Below the pieces are notes generated by a model that was not told the origin of the DNA, ran no database searches, and saw only the letters and a program-made list of their open reading frames with translations. DNA of 35,262 bases from Oscillospiraceae bacterium. Lineage in GTDB: Bacteria > Bacillota > Clostridia > Oscillospirales > Oscillospiraceae. Position numbers and translations under genes: made by a program. Every line of letters starts with the position of its first letter. The stretch's first letter is position 1. Positions 26,301 through 32,067 of this stretch are shown here, one piece after another. The stretch is from contig CACXAQ010000017.1 of assembly GCA_902765595.1 (NCBI GenBank), forward strand, positions 1 through 35,262, given 5' to 3'.

Positions 26301-27367
26301 CCATCGGAGTCGGTGAGCAGCACGGAGATGACGCAGACGGTCTTTCCCTCGGGCGGGACCCCCTTTTCCATGTCCATCCGGGGCAGCCGCCGGGGCGGGC
26401 ACAGCCGGGAGAGCAGCAGATCCAGGGCGCCCTTGACCAGCTGGGATACCGGCAGCAGGAGCAGCAGCGCCGCAGCCGCTCCGCCGAGGGAGAAGGCGAT
26501 CAGCAGCGTGAGCAGCAGCGTTGCCAGCACGTTTGCCGCAATGTAAAGCCTTGCCCGGGCCTGGCCCGGCTCCTGAAACAGGAAAAAGCCCAGGTGCCGC
26601 CCCTCGCTCTTTGCCGCCCGGACGAGCCTGTGGGCGCAGACCTGCTCTTCCAGCCCCTCCTTGCGGGCGCGCTCCGCCACCCGGCGCAGATAGTCCTGCC
26701 GGGTGGCGGCGTCCATCCGGGGATAGTCCCCGCTGGGGTCGGCGCAGAGGATGGCGTGGGTCAGATCCGCCCCGGTGAGCAGGGGCTCGGTGTCCAGCAC
26801 GGAGAAGAGCCGCAGGGTGGTGAAAAGCGCCTCCAGCGGCGCGGTGAAGCGCTCCGGCCGGGCGCTTTTCCGCAGATCCGCGCACACCGCCGCCATCTCC
26901 TCCAGCACCGCCGCCCGCAGGGCCGCCGGAAAGAGCTGCAGCTCCGAGCGCCGCAGGGGGGTGACGCTCTGAAACCCGTCCAGGAACAGGCGGCAGCGAT
27001 CCTCGTTGACCAGGCCTTTGCCCGCCAGCACCAGAGACCGGGCCAGAGACACGATCAAAAGCCCCTCGCCGCAGCGGCGCAGATGCCCGGCGCGGGAGAA
27101 GTCTCCGGCGGCGGCAAGCTGCTCCCGCCGGGCCATCCAGGCGTTGTCCAGCAGCCACTCCCAGGCAGCGGGGATCTTCTCCTCCGCCTGGCTGCGGCGG
27201 CGGAGCAGCTCCCGGCAGCGGCGGATCTCCCGGCCGCAGCGGCGCAGGACCGGCAGGAAACGGGTCCCTCCACATTCGCCCCGGGGCAGAAGGAGCCTGG
27301 CCGCCGAGGCGGCATAGGCGGAGAGATCCTCGTTCTCCACAAAGGGGGCGTTCAAAATATTGTCCAT
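20369..27367 (-). CDS. Giant cyclic beta-glucan-synthase-like protein (GT84 + glycoamylase-like + GH94)
   Basis: The 2,332-residue protein is one uninterrupted frame. Residues 1-270: Arg-rich helical region. About 275-320: two hydrophobic helices. About 330-640: a GT84-type glycosyltransferase with YLLTLDSDTRIYPGA (residue ~475), HPLNRPRLDERTGVV and RLHRWVRGDWQNLPF (~626). More membrane helices follow to about 800. About 860-1250: glycoamylase-like domain (SAYYALDPALTYRYKANG, ~1094). The remainder: tandem GH94-like modules with GSGDWNDALDAV near 2057, holding the DWND catalytic Asp region of GH94 phosphorylases. NdvB/ChvB/Cgs-type proteins make beta-1,2-glucans, but they are about 2,800 residues, so this is a shorter Firmicute version and product linkage is uncertain. 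AAAGGAG precedes the ATG. Confidence 0.85.
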   Translation of the reverse strand: MDNILNAPFVENEDLSAYAASAARLLLPRGECGGTRFLPVLRRCGREIRRCRELLRRRSQAEEKIPAAWEWLLDNAWMARREQLAAAGDFSRAGHLRRCGEGLLIVSLARSLVLAGKGLVNEDRCRLFLDGFQSVTPLRRSELQLFPAALRAAVLEEMAAVCADLRKSARPERFTAPLEALFTTLRLFSVLDTEPLLTGADLTHAILCADPSGDYPRMDAATRQDYLRRVAERARKEGLEEQVCAHRLVRAAKSEGRHLGFFLFQEPGQARARLYIAANVLATLLLTLLIAFSLGGAAAALLLLLPVSQLVKGALDLLLSRLCPPRRLPRMDMEKGVPPEGKTVCVISVLLTDSDGALAQCRRLEELRMASRSEGENLLFGLLADLPEAETETVPGDKAVLDAARAGIEALNTRYGGGFFLFTRARSFNGECWAGFERKRGALLELARLCCGEKSALNVTGDQARLTGTRYLLTLDSDTRIYPGAAGELIGAMLHPLNRPRLDERTGVVIGGHGVLQPRMDTELQSATATDFALVFAGVGGSDPYGGLCGELYMDAFGSGGFAGKGILDARALLRCTGERVKPGRTLSHDAVEGALLRGGFLGDAAFADAFPARPLSYFKRLHRWVRGDWQNLPFLFCRDLPEIERWRLFDSLRRSLLPPMTLFAILAGFLLPGEPLAVSAWAALLALLDRLTLSLIEGSLQQREKLRLRRFSRVLTGVGGAIVQTFLRLWLLPYEAWICLTAALTALWRMTVTHRKLLQWQTAAQAEQGKGGLWAHVLAFWPAALSGLYLLLFSPSILGRSAGLLWLLSPITAFALALPARREAQLSAADRDYLREAAGKSYQYYRDFCGAEDHGLPPDNYQEQPPVGLAHRSSPTNMGLAMASAAAARALELISREEALDRIEAITAALERMPRWRGHFYNWYDTRSLSPLLPAFVSTVDSGNLCAALLTVRGALTEWGEGELAARLDRLIGEMDFSLLYDKSRGLFYISYDTEKERGVGGWYDLMASEAMLTSYLALAQGQAPKKHWQRLSRAQLQKDGYRGLASWTGTMFEYLMPALFLPYCPGSLLQESARFCVYVQKRRRFPGKPWGISESAYYALDPALTYRYKANGCGDLALKRGQDTDLVTAPYAAFLALAIDPQGAVNDLRLFERCGALGRHGFFDALDFTPERCREEDGACVRCTMAHHVGMSVLAAANALCDGVVRRWFLLDPAMAAFQPLLRERLPDAGAVLRRDLTRAPEKPSRMQDLRWSIQGGAEDWDERRCLLTNGSYELLLSSKGSTHAAFLGRTVYGSPTLTEEGPGLELLWGGVRRPLLSEAERWELSENRGLWTRERDGLLCSAEISAAAAEPGEARRLRLQALRSGAGQLSFSLRPILARWADYAAHPAYWELGIETEKGKNALLMHRLPRGEQGPLWLCLASDAPARVEDAPLCALTVPLELQAGETRELCFALCLGRNREAALTGARQILDSRDRADLTGAFAQRLGMSGQEVGAAMGLLPLLHRPLYAAAPRRDLWPYAISGDLPLLVCDGQAAEALPLLRRFLLLKSCGQEAELVYLSDEAGEYRQPLRRQISQLLEGWGLEALLGARGGVHFVPRAAEELLRSRASVSIGDPLWRFSPAERPRLSEPRDPGAVPPHRWEDGSFCFGPGPLPGRVWQHVLSNGRLGAIVSDCGLSALWLENARELRLVPPMTDLRGTGGHELLWVELDGKAVSLFAANDGYPCSVCFAPGYARWEKRLPGRTLVTEALIPPWQDTRLLILRGAEGLTVQWLLEPVLGPGDASSLTCRYADGLFRAENPESGREGLSFLAGSGSPCTCRTDFTPPAMLMRLEGEELTVLGCGCCSEAELRQLLRPGAALSAGADARAQWQRLLGDLRIETGIGPLDRYLNHWAAYQTLACRLMGRSSLYQSAGAYGFRDQLQDAVNLLLLDAGYARERILDACRHQYREGDVMHWWHPQPEGDKGVRTRCADDLLWLVWALCEYVEATGDLGLCVREEPFCASAPLAPHEHNRYETPEPAPAASVLAHARAALDCCLARGVGPHGLPRFGSGDWNDALDAVDGESVWMGWFLALCAGRFARLLDRLGQPGAERYQAAAEAAGRAAEASWNGRWYARGYWADGEPLGGEERIDLLPQAFAAMSPWSDPEHARAAVDAVLARLVDREHGILKLFDPPYGEGERSPGSIVGYGRGWRENGGQYTHGALWLIRACFRQGRREEALGLLRLLLPEEHDPERWEAEPFVLAADVSAAPGHEGEAGWTWYTGSAGWFFRIAAEDLLGLRLRDGALTVSPGPETWTAVWKGRTIHAENGAVSVDGEPYARPVEPN

Positions 27368-27462
27368 GCGTTTCTCCTTTTTCCTATCGGCAATTCAGGA
27401 ATATGGATCATTTTTCCCCGAGTGGTAAATTCTATTCTCAACGGGCTGTTAAGAAAAAACAC

Positions 27463-27491
27463 TTGACAGCCCGGGGGGAATGGTGTATAGT
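27463..27491 (+). promoter_or_regulatory. Promoter of ylxM-ffh
   Basis: TTGACA (27463-27468) and TATAGT (27486-27491) are 17 bases apart. It lies in the 159-base divergent spacer (27368-27526) between the giant glucan-synthase-like gene and ylxM. I see no convincing promoter for the leftward gene there. Confidence 0.85.
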
Positions 27492-27526
27492 CTGTGAAGC
27501 TGATTTCCTTGACAGGGGGCGAGACC

Positions 27527-27877
27527 GTGAACGATGGCAGATTGATGCAGTCCATGCTGCTGGATTTTTACGGTGAACTCCTGACAGAGAAACAGCGGGA
27601 GTGCTACGACCTGCACTACAATGAGGACCTCTCTCTTTCCGAGATCGCCGAACAGAGCGGCATCTCCCGCCAGGGCGTGTGGGACAATATCCGCCGCGCC
27701 GAGGCGGCGCTGAAGGAGATGGAGGAGAAGACCGGCCTGATCCGCCGCTTTACCGAGACCCGACGGGGTCTGGAGACCCTGCGGGGCCTGATGGCGGAGA
27801 TCGGCGGACTCACCGAGGGCAGGGCGAAGGAGTTGGCCCAACGAGCCGTGGAAACAGTGGAAACGCTGTTGGAGTGA
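27527..27877 (+). CDS. ylxM: YlxM-family DNA-binding/SRP-associated protein
   Basis: The 116-residue protein has a sigma-70 region-4-like helix-turn-helix: LLTEKQRECYDLHYNEDLSL, then SEIAEQSGISRQGVWDNIRR, then a C-terminal coiled helix. This is the standard YlxM pattern. YlxM accompanies ffh in Firmicutes and is reported to act with SRP. The start is a GTG at 27527 with AGGGGGC about 7 bases upstream. An in-frame GTG at 27494 is rejected because it falls at the predicted transcription start. ATG at 27545 is the alternative. The gene is six bases ahead of ffh. Confidence 0.88.
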   Translation: MNDGRLMQSMLLDFYGELLTEKQRECYDLHYNEDLSLSEIAEQSGISRQGVWDNIRRAEAALKEMEEKTGLIRRFTETRRGLETLRGLMAEIGGLTEGRAKELAQRAVETVETLLE

Positions 27878-27883
27878 GAGAAT

Positions 27884-29254
27884 ATGGCATTTGAGAGCTT
27901 ATCCGACAAACTGAATGCCGCGTTCAAACGCCTGCGCGGCAAGGGAAGGCTGTCGTCCTCCGACGTGAAGGAGGCCATGCGCGAGGTGCGCATGGCGCTG
28001 CTGGAGGCGGACGTCAGCTACAAGGTGGTCAAGGACTTCACCAAAAAGGTCACCGACCGGGCTGTAGGCGCCGACGTGCTGGAGGCCCTGAATCCGGCCC
28101 AGATGGTCATCAAGATCGTCAATGAGGAGCTCTGCGCCCTCATGGGCGGCCAGAACCAGAAGCTGAACATCTCTTCCAAGAGCCCGAGCGTTGTGATGCT
28201 GGTGGGCCTGCAGGGCGCGGGCAAGACCACCAACGGCGCAAAGCTTGCCGGCTACATGCGCCGCCAGGGCAAGCGCCCGCTGCTGGTGGCCTGCGACGTG
28301 TACCGCCCCGCCGCCATCAAGCAGCTGGAGACCGTGGGCGCCCAGTTGGACATCCCCGTGTTCCAGATGGGGCAGATCGACCCGGTGGACATTGCCAAGG
28401 CCGGCATCGAGCACGCCAAAAAGCACGGCAACGACCTGGTGTTCCTGGACACCGCCGGCCGCCTCCACATCGACGAGGCGCTGATGCAGGAGCTTCAGAA
28501 CATCAAGGCTGCCGTGGAGCCGGCGGAGATCCTGCTGGTGGTGGACGCCATGACCGGTCAGGACGCGGTGAACGCCGCCTCCGCCTTTGACGAGGCCCTG
28601 GATATCACCGGCGTGATGCTCTCCAAGCTGGACGGCGACGCCAGAGGCGGCGCGGCCCTCTCCATCCGGGCTGCCACCGGCAAGCCCATCAAGTTCATGG
28701 GCGTGGGCGAGAAGCTGGATCAGATCGAGCCCTTCCACCCGGACCGCATGGCCTCCCGCATCCTGGGCATGGGCGACATGCTGACCCTCATCGAAAAGGC
28801 CGAGCAGAGCTTTGACGAGAAGAAGGCCCTGGAGGCGGCGGAAAAGCTGCGGGCCAACCGCTTCTCCCTCAGCGACTATCTGGATCAGATGAAGCAGCTG
28901 AAGGGCATGGGCGATCTGGAGAGCCTGGCCGGCATGATTCCCGGCGTGGACGCCAAGGCCCTCAAGGGCGCCAAGATGGACGAAAAGGCCCTGGCCCGTC
29001 AGGAGGCCATCATCCTCTCCATGACCCAGGCCGAGCGGGACAACCCCGCCATGCTCAACTCCAGCCGGAAAAAGCGCATCGCCGCGGGCTCCGGCACCAG
29101 TGTGGTGGACGTGAACCGCCTGCTCAAGCAGTTCGAGGCCATGCAGCAGATGATGAAGCAGTTCTCCGGCAAGAACATGAAGAAGCTGCAAAAGAAAATG
29201 GGCAAAATGGGCGGTATGGGCGGAGGCTTCCCCGGCCTCGGCGGCCTGTTCTGA
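27884..29254 (+). CDS. ffh: Signal recognition particle GTPase Ffh
   Basis: The 456-residue protein has the N domain (residues 1-95) and a G domain with GLQGAGKTTNGAKLAGY (P-loop), VACDVYRPAAIKQL, FLDTAGRLHIDEAL and SKLDGDARGGAALS. A Met-rich M domain starts at about residue 295 (GMGDMLTLIEKAEQSFDEKK). The tail is Gly/Met-rich and ends GGGFPGLGGLF. It targets nascent membrane proteins to FtsY and SecYEG with SRP RNA. Its last 55 bases are repeated at 29366-29420 after a hairpin insert, so the present stop region may be a reconstituted 3' end. GGAG precedes the ATG. Confidence 0.97.
   Translation: MAFESLSDKLNAAFKRLRGKGRLSSSDVKEAMREVRMALLEADVSYKVVKDFTKKVTDRAVGADVLEALNPAQMVIKIVNEELCALMGGQNQKLNISSKSPSVVMLVGLQGAGKTTNGAKLAGYMRRQGKRPLLVACDVYRPAAIKQLETVGAQLDIPVFQMGQIDPVDIAKAGIEHAKKHGNDLVFLDTAGRLHIDEALMQELQNIKAAVEPAEILLVVDAMTGQDAVNAASAFDEALDITGVMLSKLDGDARGGAALSIRAATGKPIKFMGVGEKLDQIEPFHPDRMASRILGMGDMLTLIEKAEQSFDEKKALEAAEKLRANRFSLSDYLDQMKQLKGMGDLESLAGMIPGVDAKALKGAKMDEKALARQEAIILSMTQAERDNPAMLNSSRKKRIAAGSGTSVVDVNRLLKQFEAMQQMMKQFSGKNMKKLQKKMGKMGGMGGGFPGLGGLF
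29200..29254 (+). repeat. 55-bp direct repeat, copy 1 (ffh 3' end)
   Basis: These bases encode the last 17 residues and stop of ffh. They recur at 29366-29420 with 54 of 55 identical; the only difference is C at 29251 versus T at 29417, four bases from the end. Confidence 0.93.
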
Positions 29255-29365
29255 TTCGATCCAAAGCCCAACGGAGTGGGTTTGGATCGAAAAGGAAGAA
29301 CAATATCATCGGTCGATGTGGCGGCGCTCGCGATGCCACATGACCTTATGATGTTGTTCTGACGC
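29255..29365 (+). mobile_element. 111-bp double-hairpin element between two copies of the ffh 3' end
   Basis: Immediately after the ffh stop is a hairpin (29255-29291; TTCGATCCAAA pairs with TTTGGATCGAA, with GCCC/GGG inside). A second, longer hairpin spans about 29298-29359: GAACAA/TTGTTC outer, ATCAT/ATGAT, then ATGTGGC/GCCACAT inner. It encodes no protein. The flanking 55-bp duplication suggests insertion or a repair-associated duplication. The first hairpin resembles that at 33384-33416. Its mobility is inferred, not shown. Confidence 0.6.
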
Positions 29366-29420
29366 GGGCAAAATGGGCGGTATGGGCGGAGGCTTCCCCG
29401 GCCTCGGCGGCCTGTTTTGA
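29366..29420 (+). repeat. 55-bp direct repeat, copy 2 (displaced ffh 3' end)
   Basis: It duplicates the ffh 3' end, including a TGA stop, but lies 112 bases beyond the functional stop and has no start of its own. A small CCCC-GCCA-GGGG hairpin follows, without a T-run. Confidence 0.93.
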
Positions 29421-29448
29421 GCCCGGCTCCCCGCCAGGGGAAAGGAAA

Positions 29449-29478
29449 TTGTTTATAAATGCCGGAAGCATTTATAAT
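29449..29478 (+). promoter_or_regulatory. Promoter of rpsP-khpA embedded in a palindrome
   Basis: TTGTTT (29449-29454) and a perfect TATAAT (29473-29478) are 18 bases apart. The spacer and -10 form a 10-bp palindrome (TTATAAATGC at 29453-29462 with GCATTTATAA at 29468-29477), a possible operator. Confidence 0.65.
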
Positions 29479-29512
29479 AGATCAGAGATTATTATTGGAG
29501 GTGAATCAACCA

Positions 29513-29749
29513 ATGGTTAAAATCCGTCTTCGCAGAGTAGGCGCCAAGAAGGCTCCTTTCTATCGTATCGTTGTTGCGGACTCCCGCAGCCCTCGTGACG
29601 GCCGTTTCATCGAAGAGATCGGCACTTACGATCCCTCCGCCGACGGCGCGAAGCTGAAGGTCGACCAGGAGCGCGTGCAGTACTGGATCGCGAACGGCGC
29701 CCAGCCTACCGACACGGTCCGCGGCCTGCTGAAAAAGGTCGAAGCCTAA
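29513..29749 (+). CDS. rpsP: 30S ribosomal protein bS16
   Basis: The 78-residue protein begins [20 protein letters not shown] and continues [21 protein letters not shown], the classical S16 signature. It binds 16S rRNA in the 30S body. The frame is open upstream to 29459, but the true start is the ATG at 29513, with GGAGG in the preceding bases. It is 18 bases before khpA, the usual Firmicute pair. Confidence 0.98.
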   Translation: MVKIRLRRVGAKKAPFYRIVVADSRSPRDGRFIEEIGTYDPSADGAKLKVDQERVQYWIANGAQPTDTVRGLLKKVEA

Positions 29750-29767
29750 AAAGGAGTTTCTACCGGC

Positions 29768-29998
29768 ATGAAAGAACTTTTGACCTACATCGTACAGAGC
29801 CTGGTCGATCATCCCGACGAGGTCTCTGTGACCGAGCGCAAGGCCGACGGCGAGACCGTGTTTGAGGTCCGCGTCGCCGACGGCGATATGGGCAAGGTCA
29901 TTGGCCGGCAGGGACGGATCGTCAAGCAGATCCGCGTTCTCATGCGGGCCGTCGCCCAGAAGAAGGGCAAGAAGATCTCCGTGGAGATCCTCGACTAA
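29768..29998 (+). CDS. khpA: KH-domain RNA-binding protein KhpA
   Basis: The 76-residue single KH-domain protein carries the GxxG loop in VIGRQGRIVKQIRVLM, preceded by VRVADGDMGK. KhpA (YlqC) forms a complex with KhpB/Jag and binds RNAs, influencing cell elongation and division in Firmicutes. Its stop codon TAA lies in the left arm of the terminator that starts the tandem cassette array. Confidence 0.95.
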   Translation: MKELLTYIVQSLVDHPDEVSVTERKADGETVFEVRVADGDMGKVIGRQGRIVKQIRVLMRAVAQKKGKKISVEILD

Positions 29999-30266
29999 AA
30001 AGCACAGGCTATCAGCCTGTGCTTTTTTGTGCATCAAAGCCGGTTGCCGCGCAAGCGGCGAGGCTTTGGCACATCGAATTTTTCCGCGCGAAGCGCGCGA
30101 AAGCACAGGCTATCAGCCTGTGCTTTTTTTGTGCATCAAAGCCGGTTGCCGCGCAAGCGGCGAGGCTTTGGCACATCAAAATATTCCGCGCGAAGCGCGC
30201 GAAAGCAGAGGCGTTTGCCTCTGCTTTTTTGTGCATCAAAGCCGGTTGCCGCGCAAGCGGCGAGGC
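29997..30266 (+). repeat. Three tandem ~101-bp cassettes, each headed by an intrinsic terminator
   Basis: Each unit begins with a terminator hairpin and T-run, then a hairpin with the arms CAAAGCC and GGCTTT around GCCGC-GCAA-GCGGC, and (units 1 and 2) CGCGCGAAGCGCG. Unit starts, taken at the GCAC/GCAG of the terminator stem, are 30002, 30103 and 30205. Terminator stems are GCACAGGC/GCCTGTGC in units 1 and 2 but GCAGAGGC/GCCTCTGC in unit 3. The base-pair swap is compensated on the other arm. Unit 1 terminates the rpsP-khpA transcript. Unit 3 is truncated after the second hairpin. Confidence 0.92.
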
Positions 30267-30317
30267 ATTTTTGTGGGGTCCACCGCCCGAAAGGAACCTT
30301 TTTTCGCGCCCGCCGTC

Positions 30318-30498
30318 ATAATGATCATCGGATGGCGAAATCAATCGAGAATTCGATTGATTTCGCTGCCAAACGACAGGTTTGGCAGCGAATGATTCTC
30401 AAAATCATTCGCCCGGCAAAACAGCCATGCTGTTTTGCTGCGCAGCAACGCTGCGCGGCGAAAAGCTTTTTCGCTTTTCGCCATCATATAACCATTAT
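30318..30498 (-). repeat. Multi-hairpin intergenic repeat, copy B (inverted relative to copy A)
   Basis: This 181-bp element is homologous to the reverse complement of 10565-10768. Its ends are imperfect inverted repeats (ATAATGATCAT and ATAACCATTAT). It contains the same series of hairpins. One has a 14-bp perfect stem (GCGAAATCAATCGA at 30335-30348 with 30353-30366). Others have arms of GCTGCCAAA, CGAATGATT, GCAAAACAGC, GCGCAGC and GGCGAAAAGC. It lies upstream of the lipoprotein promoter, after the cassette array. Confidence 0.85.
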
Positions 30499-30511
30499 AG
30501 TATTACCTGTC

Positions 30512-30540
30512 TTGTAAAGGCAAACATTTTCCGATATAAT
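30512..30540 (+). promoter_or_regulatory. Promoter of the lipoprotein gene
   Basis: TTGTAA (30512-30517) and a perfect TATAAT (30535-30540) are 17 bases apart, 30 bases before the start at 30571. Confidence 0.8.
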
Positions 30541-30570
30541 GAAAACAGAAGCGAGAGAGGAGAACGAGAA

Positions 30571-31449
30571 ATGAAAAACATGAAAAAGCTCCTGGCCCTT
30601 GCCCTGGCGCTGGTGCTGACCCTGTGCCTCTGTGCCTGCAGCGCCCCCGGATTTCTGAAGAAGCCCCTGACTTTTGAGGAAAAGCTGGCCAAGTCCGCCG
30701 AGCAGATGGAGCAGGCCAAGAGCATGCACATGGATATGAACATGGATATGGGCCTGCGCGTGGCCATGTCCGGTCAGAGCCAGACCATGGACATGTCCGC
30801 CCGTTATGCCACAGACCTGCAGAACGAGCCGATGAAGATGCACATGACCATGGACATCTCCGCCTTGGGCATGAACCAGAAGATGATCTATTACGCCGAG
30901 CAGGACGGCGACGCGGTAACGGTCTATATCTCCCTGGACGACGGCGCCCACTGGACCAAAGAGACCATCTCCTCCCTTTCGGATGTTGTGCCGCAAGACC
31001 TGAATCAGCAGACAGATCTGTTCCTGGCCAGCGCGGCGAGCTTCACCGAGACGGGGAAGGAGGAGATCAACGGCTCCGCCGCCACGGTGTATTCCGGCGT
31101 GATCTCCGGGGAGTACGTGGAGGAGACGATCGAAGCCTCCGGTGCCCTGGACGCCTTCTCCAATGCGCTGGGCGTGGACGTGCCCGAGGATCTGTTCCGG
31201 GATCTGGGCGATATCCCCACCACCATCGCCATCGACGACGGGAGCAATCTCGTGGTGCGGTATACCATGGATATGGGGGCTGTCATGCAGGGCCTGATGG
31301 AGAAGATGATGGGGCTGGTGCTGCAGAGCGCCGGGGAGACCGACGGGGGATTGGAGCTGAACATCGACCGGATGCTGATCACCATGACCCTCTCCCAGGT
31401 CAACAGCATAGGGGAGATCGTGATCCCGAAGGAGGCCGTGGCTGCATAA
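30571..31449 (+). CDS. Predicted lipoprotein, LolA/DUF6612-like
   Basis: The 292-residue protein has a lipoprotein signal peptide: MKNMKKLLALALALVLTLC followed by the lipobox L-C-A-C, with the modified Cys at about residue 23. The mature part is a probable beta-sheet protein with alternating Met/polar residues (MHMDMNMDMG, MKMHMTMDI). This is the strand pattern of the LolA/LppX-like folds seen in Clostridial DUF6612-type lipoproteins. That family assignment is tentative. It would be attached to the outer face of the membrane by Lgt (encoded at 16743-17681). Start 30571 has GAGAGGAG upstream. It has its own promoter and terminator and interrupts the usual khpA-rimM junction. Confidence 0.85.
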   Translation: MKNMKKLLALALALVLTLCLCACSAPGFLKKPLTFEEKLAKSAEQMEQAKSMHMDMNMDMGLRVAMSGQSQTMDMSARYATDLQNEPMKMHMTMDISALGMNQKMIYYAEQDGDAVTVYISLDDGAHWTKETISSLSDVVPQDLNQQTDLFLASAASFTETGKEEINGSAATVYSGVISGEYVEETIEASGALDAFSNALGVDVPEDLFRDLGDIPTTIAIDDGSNLVVRYTMDMGAVMQGLMEKMMGLVLQSAGETDGGLELNIDRMLITMTLSQVNSIGEIVIPKEAVAA

Positions 31450-31488
31450 GCGCCGGCCTTGTACATGGGAAAACCTTGGAAAACCGCA

Positions 31489-31531
31489 GAGCGGGCTTGC
31501 AAAACGCAAGCCCGCTCTTGTTTATTTTTTT
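31489..31531 (+). terminator. Intrinsic terminator of the lipoprotein gene
   Basis: A 12-bp perfect stem (31489-31500 with 31506-31517) is followed by a T-rich run ending in seven T residues. The T-run overlaps the rimM promoter. Confidence 0.92.
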
Positions 31532-31546
31532 GCCTCATGGTAAAAT
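31518..31546 (+). promoter_or_regulatory. Promoter of rimM-trmD
   Basis: TTGTTT (31518-31523) and TAAAAT (31541-31546) are 17 bases apart, with a TGG before the -10. The -35 lies in the T-run of the preceding terminator, a compact arrangement. Confidence 0.6.
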
Positions 31547-31574
31547 AAATTGTTATGTATTTGGGAGGTGTCCC

Positions 31575-32063
31575 ATGGGAAAAAACGCATTTATCGAGGC
31601 CGGACGCATCGTGAATACCCACGGCGTCGCCGGTGAAGTGAAGATCGAGGTCTGGCTGGACAGCCCCCAGTTCCTCAAGCGCTGCGGCCGGGTTTATCTG
31701 GATGGCGCGGAGCGGAAGATCCTCGCGGCCAAGGTGCAGAAAAACTTCCTGATCGCGAAGCTGGAGGGCGTGGAGGACCTGAACGCCGCCATGGCGCTGA
31801 AGGGCCGGGTGGCTCAGATCGCCCGGGAGGACGCGCCCCTGCCCCGGGGCGGCTATTTCATCCAGGACATCCTGGGCGCCGCGGTGGTGGACGAGCAGGG
31901 CAGGGAGATCGGCAGGCTCACCGACGTGCTGGAGCGCCCAGCCTCCAACATCTACGTGGTGCAGGGGGAGACGGAGCATCTGATCCCCGCGGTGCCCAAA
32001 TTCATCCGGAACACCGACGCGGAAAAGGGGATCATCACCGTGCGTCTGATCGAGGGGATGTGA
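31575..32063 (+). CDS. rimM: Ribosome maturation factor RimM
   Basis: The 162-residue protein has an N-terminal beta-barrel (IEAGRIVNTHGVAGEVKIEV, the standard RimM opening) and a C-terminal PRC-barrel (YFIQDILGAAVVDEQGREIG, later HLIPAVPKFI). It assists 30S head maturation near bS16/uS19. The start at 31575 has GGAGG six bases upstream; the frame is open earlier but across a terminator. It lies four bases before trmD. Confidence 0.95.
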   Translation: MGKNAFIEAGRIVNTHGVAGEVKIEVWLDSPQFLKRCGRVYLDGAERKILAAKVQKNFLIAKLEGVEDLNAAMALKGRVAQIAREDAPLPRGGYFIQDILGAAVVDEQGREIGRLTDVLERPASNIYVVQGETEHLIPAVPKFIRNTDAEKGIITVRLIEGM

Positions 32064-32067
32064 GGCC

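Noticed and set aside
21221-27466. Very long plus-strand open frames (1,275 and 787 codons) opposite the glucan-synthase-like gene
   Set aside because: Low-complexity Gln/Gly/Ala/Arg composition, no domain signatures, and a clear GT84/GH94 protein on the other strand.
29366-29420. Small separate gene or alternative ffh end
   Set aside because: The copy has no start codon or ribosome site of its own, and ffh already stops at 29254; it is a duplicated fragment.
29997-30266. CRISPR-like array
   Set aside because: Repeats are about 101 bp, nearly identical throughout, with no unique spacers and no cas genes; they are tandem terminator cassettes.
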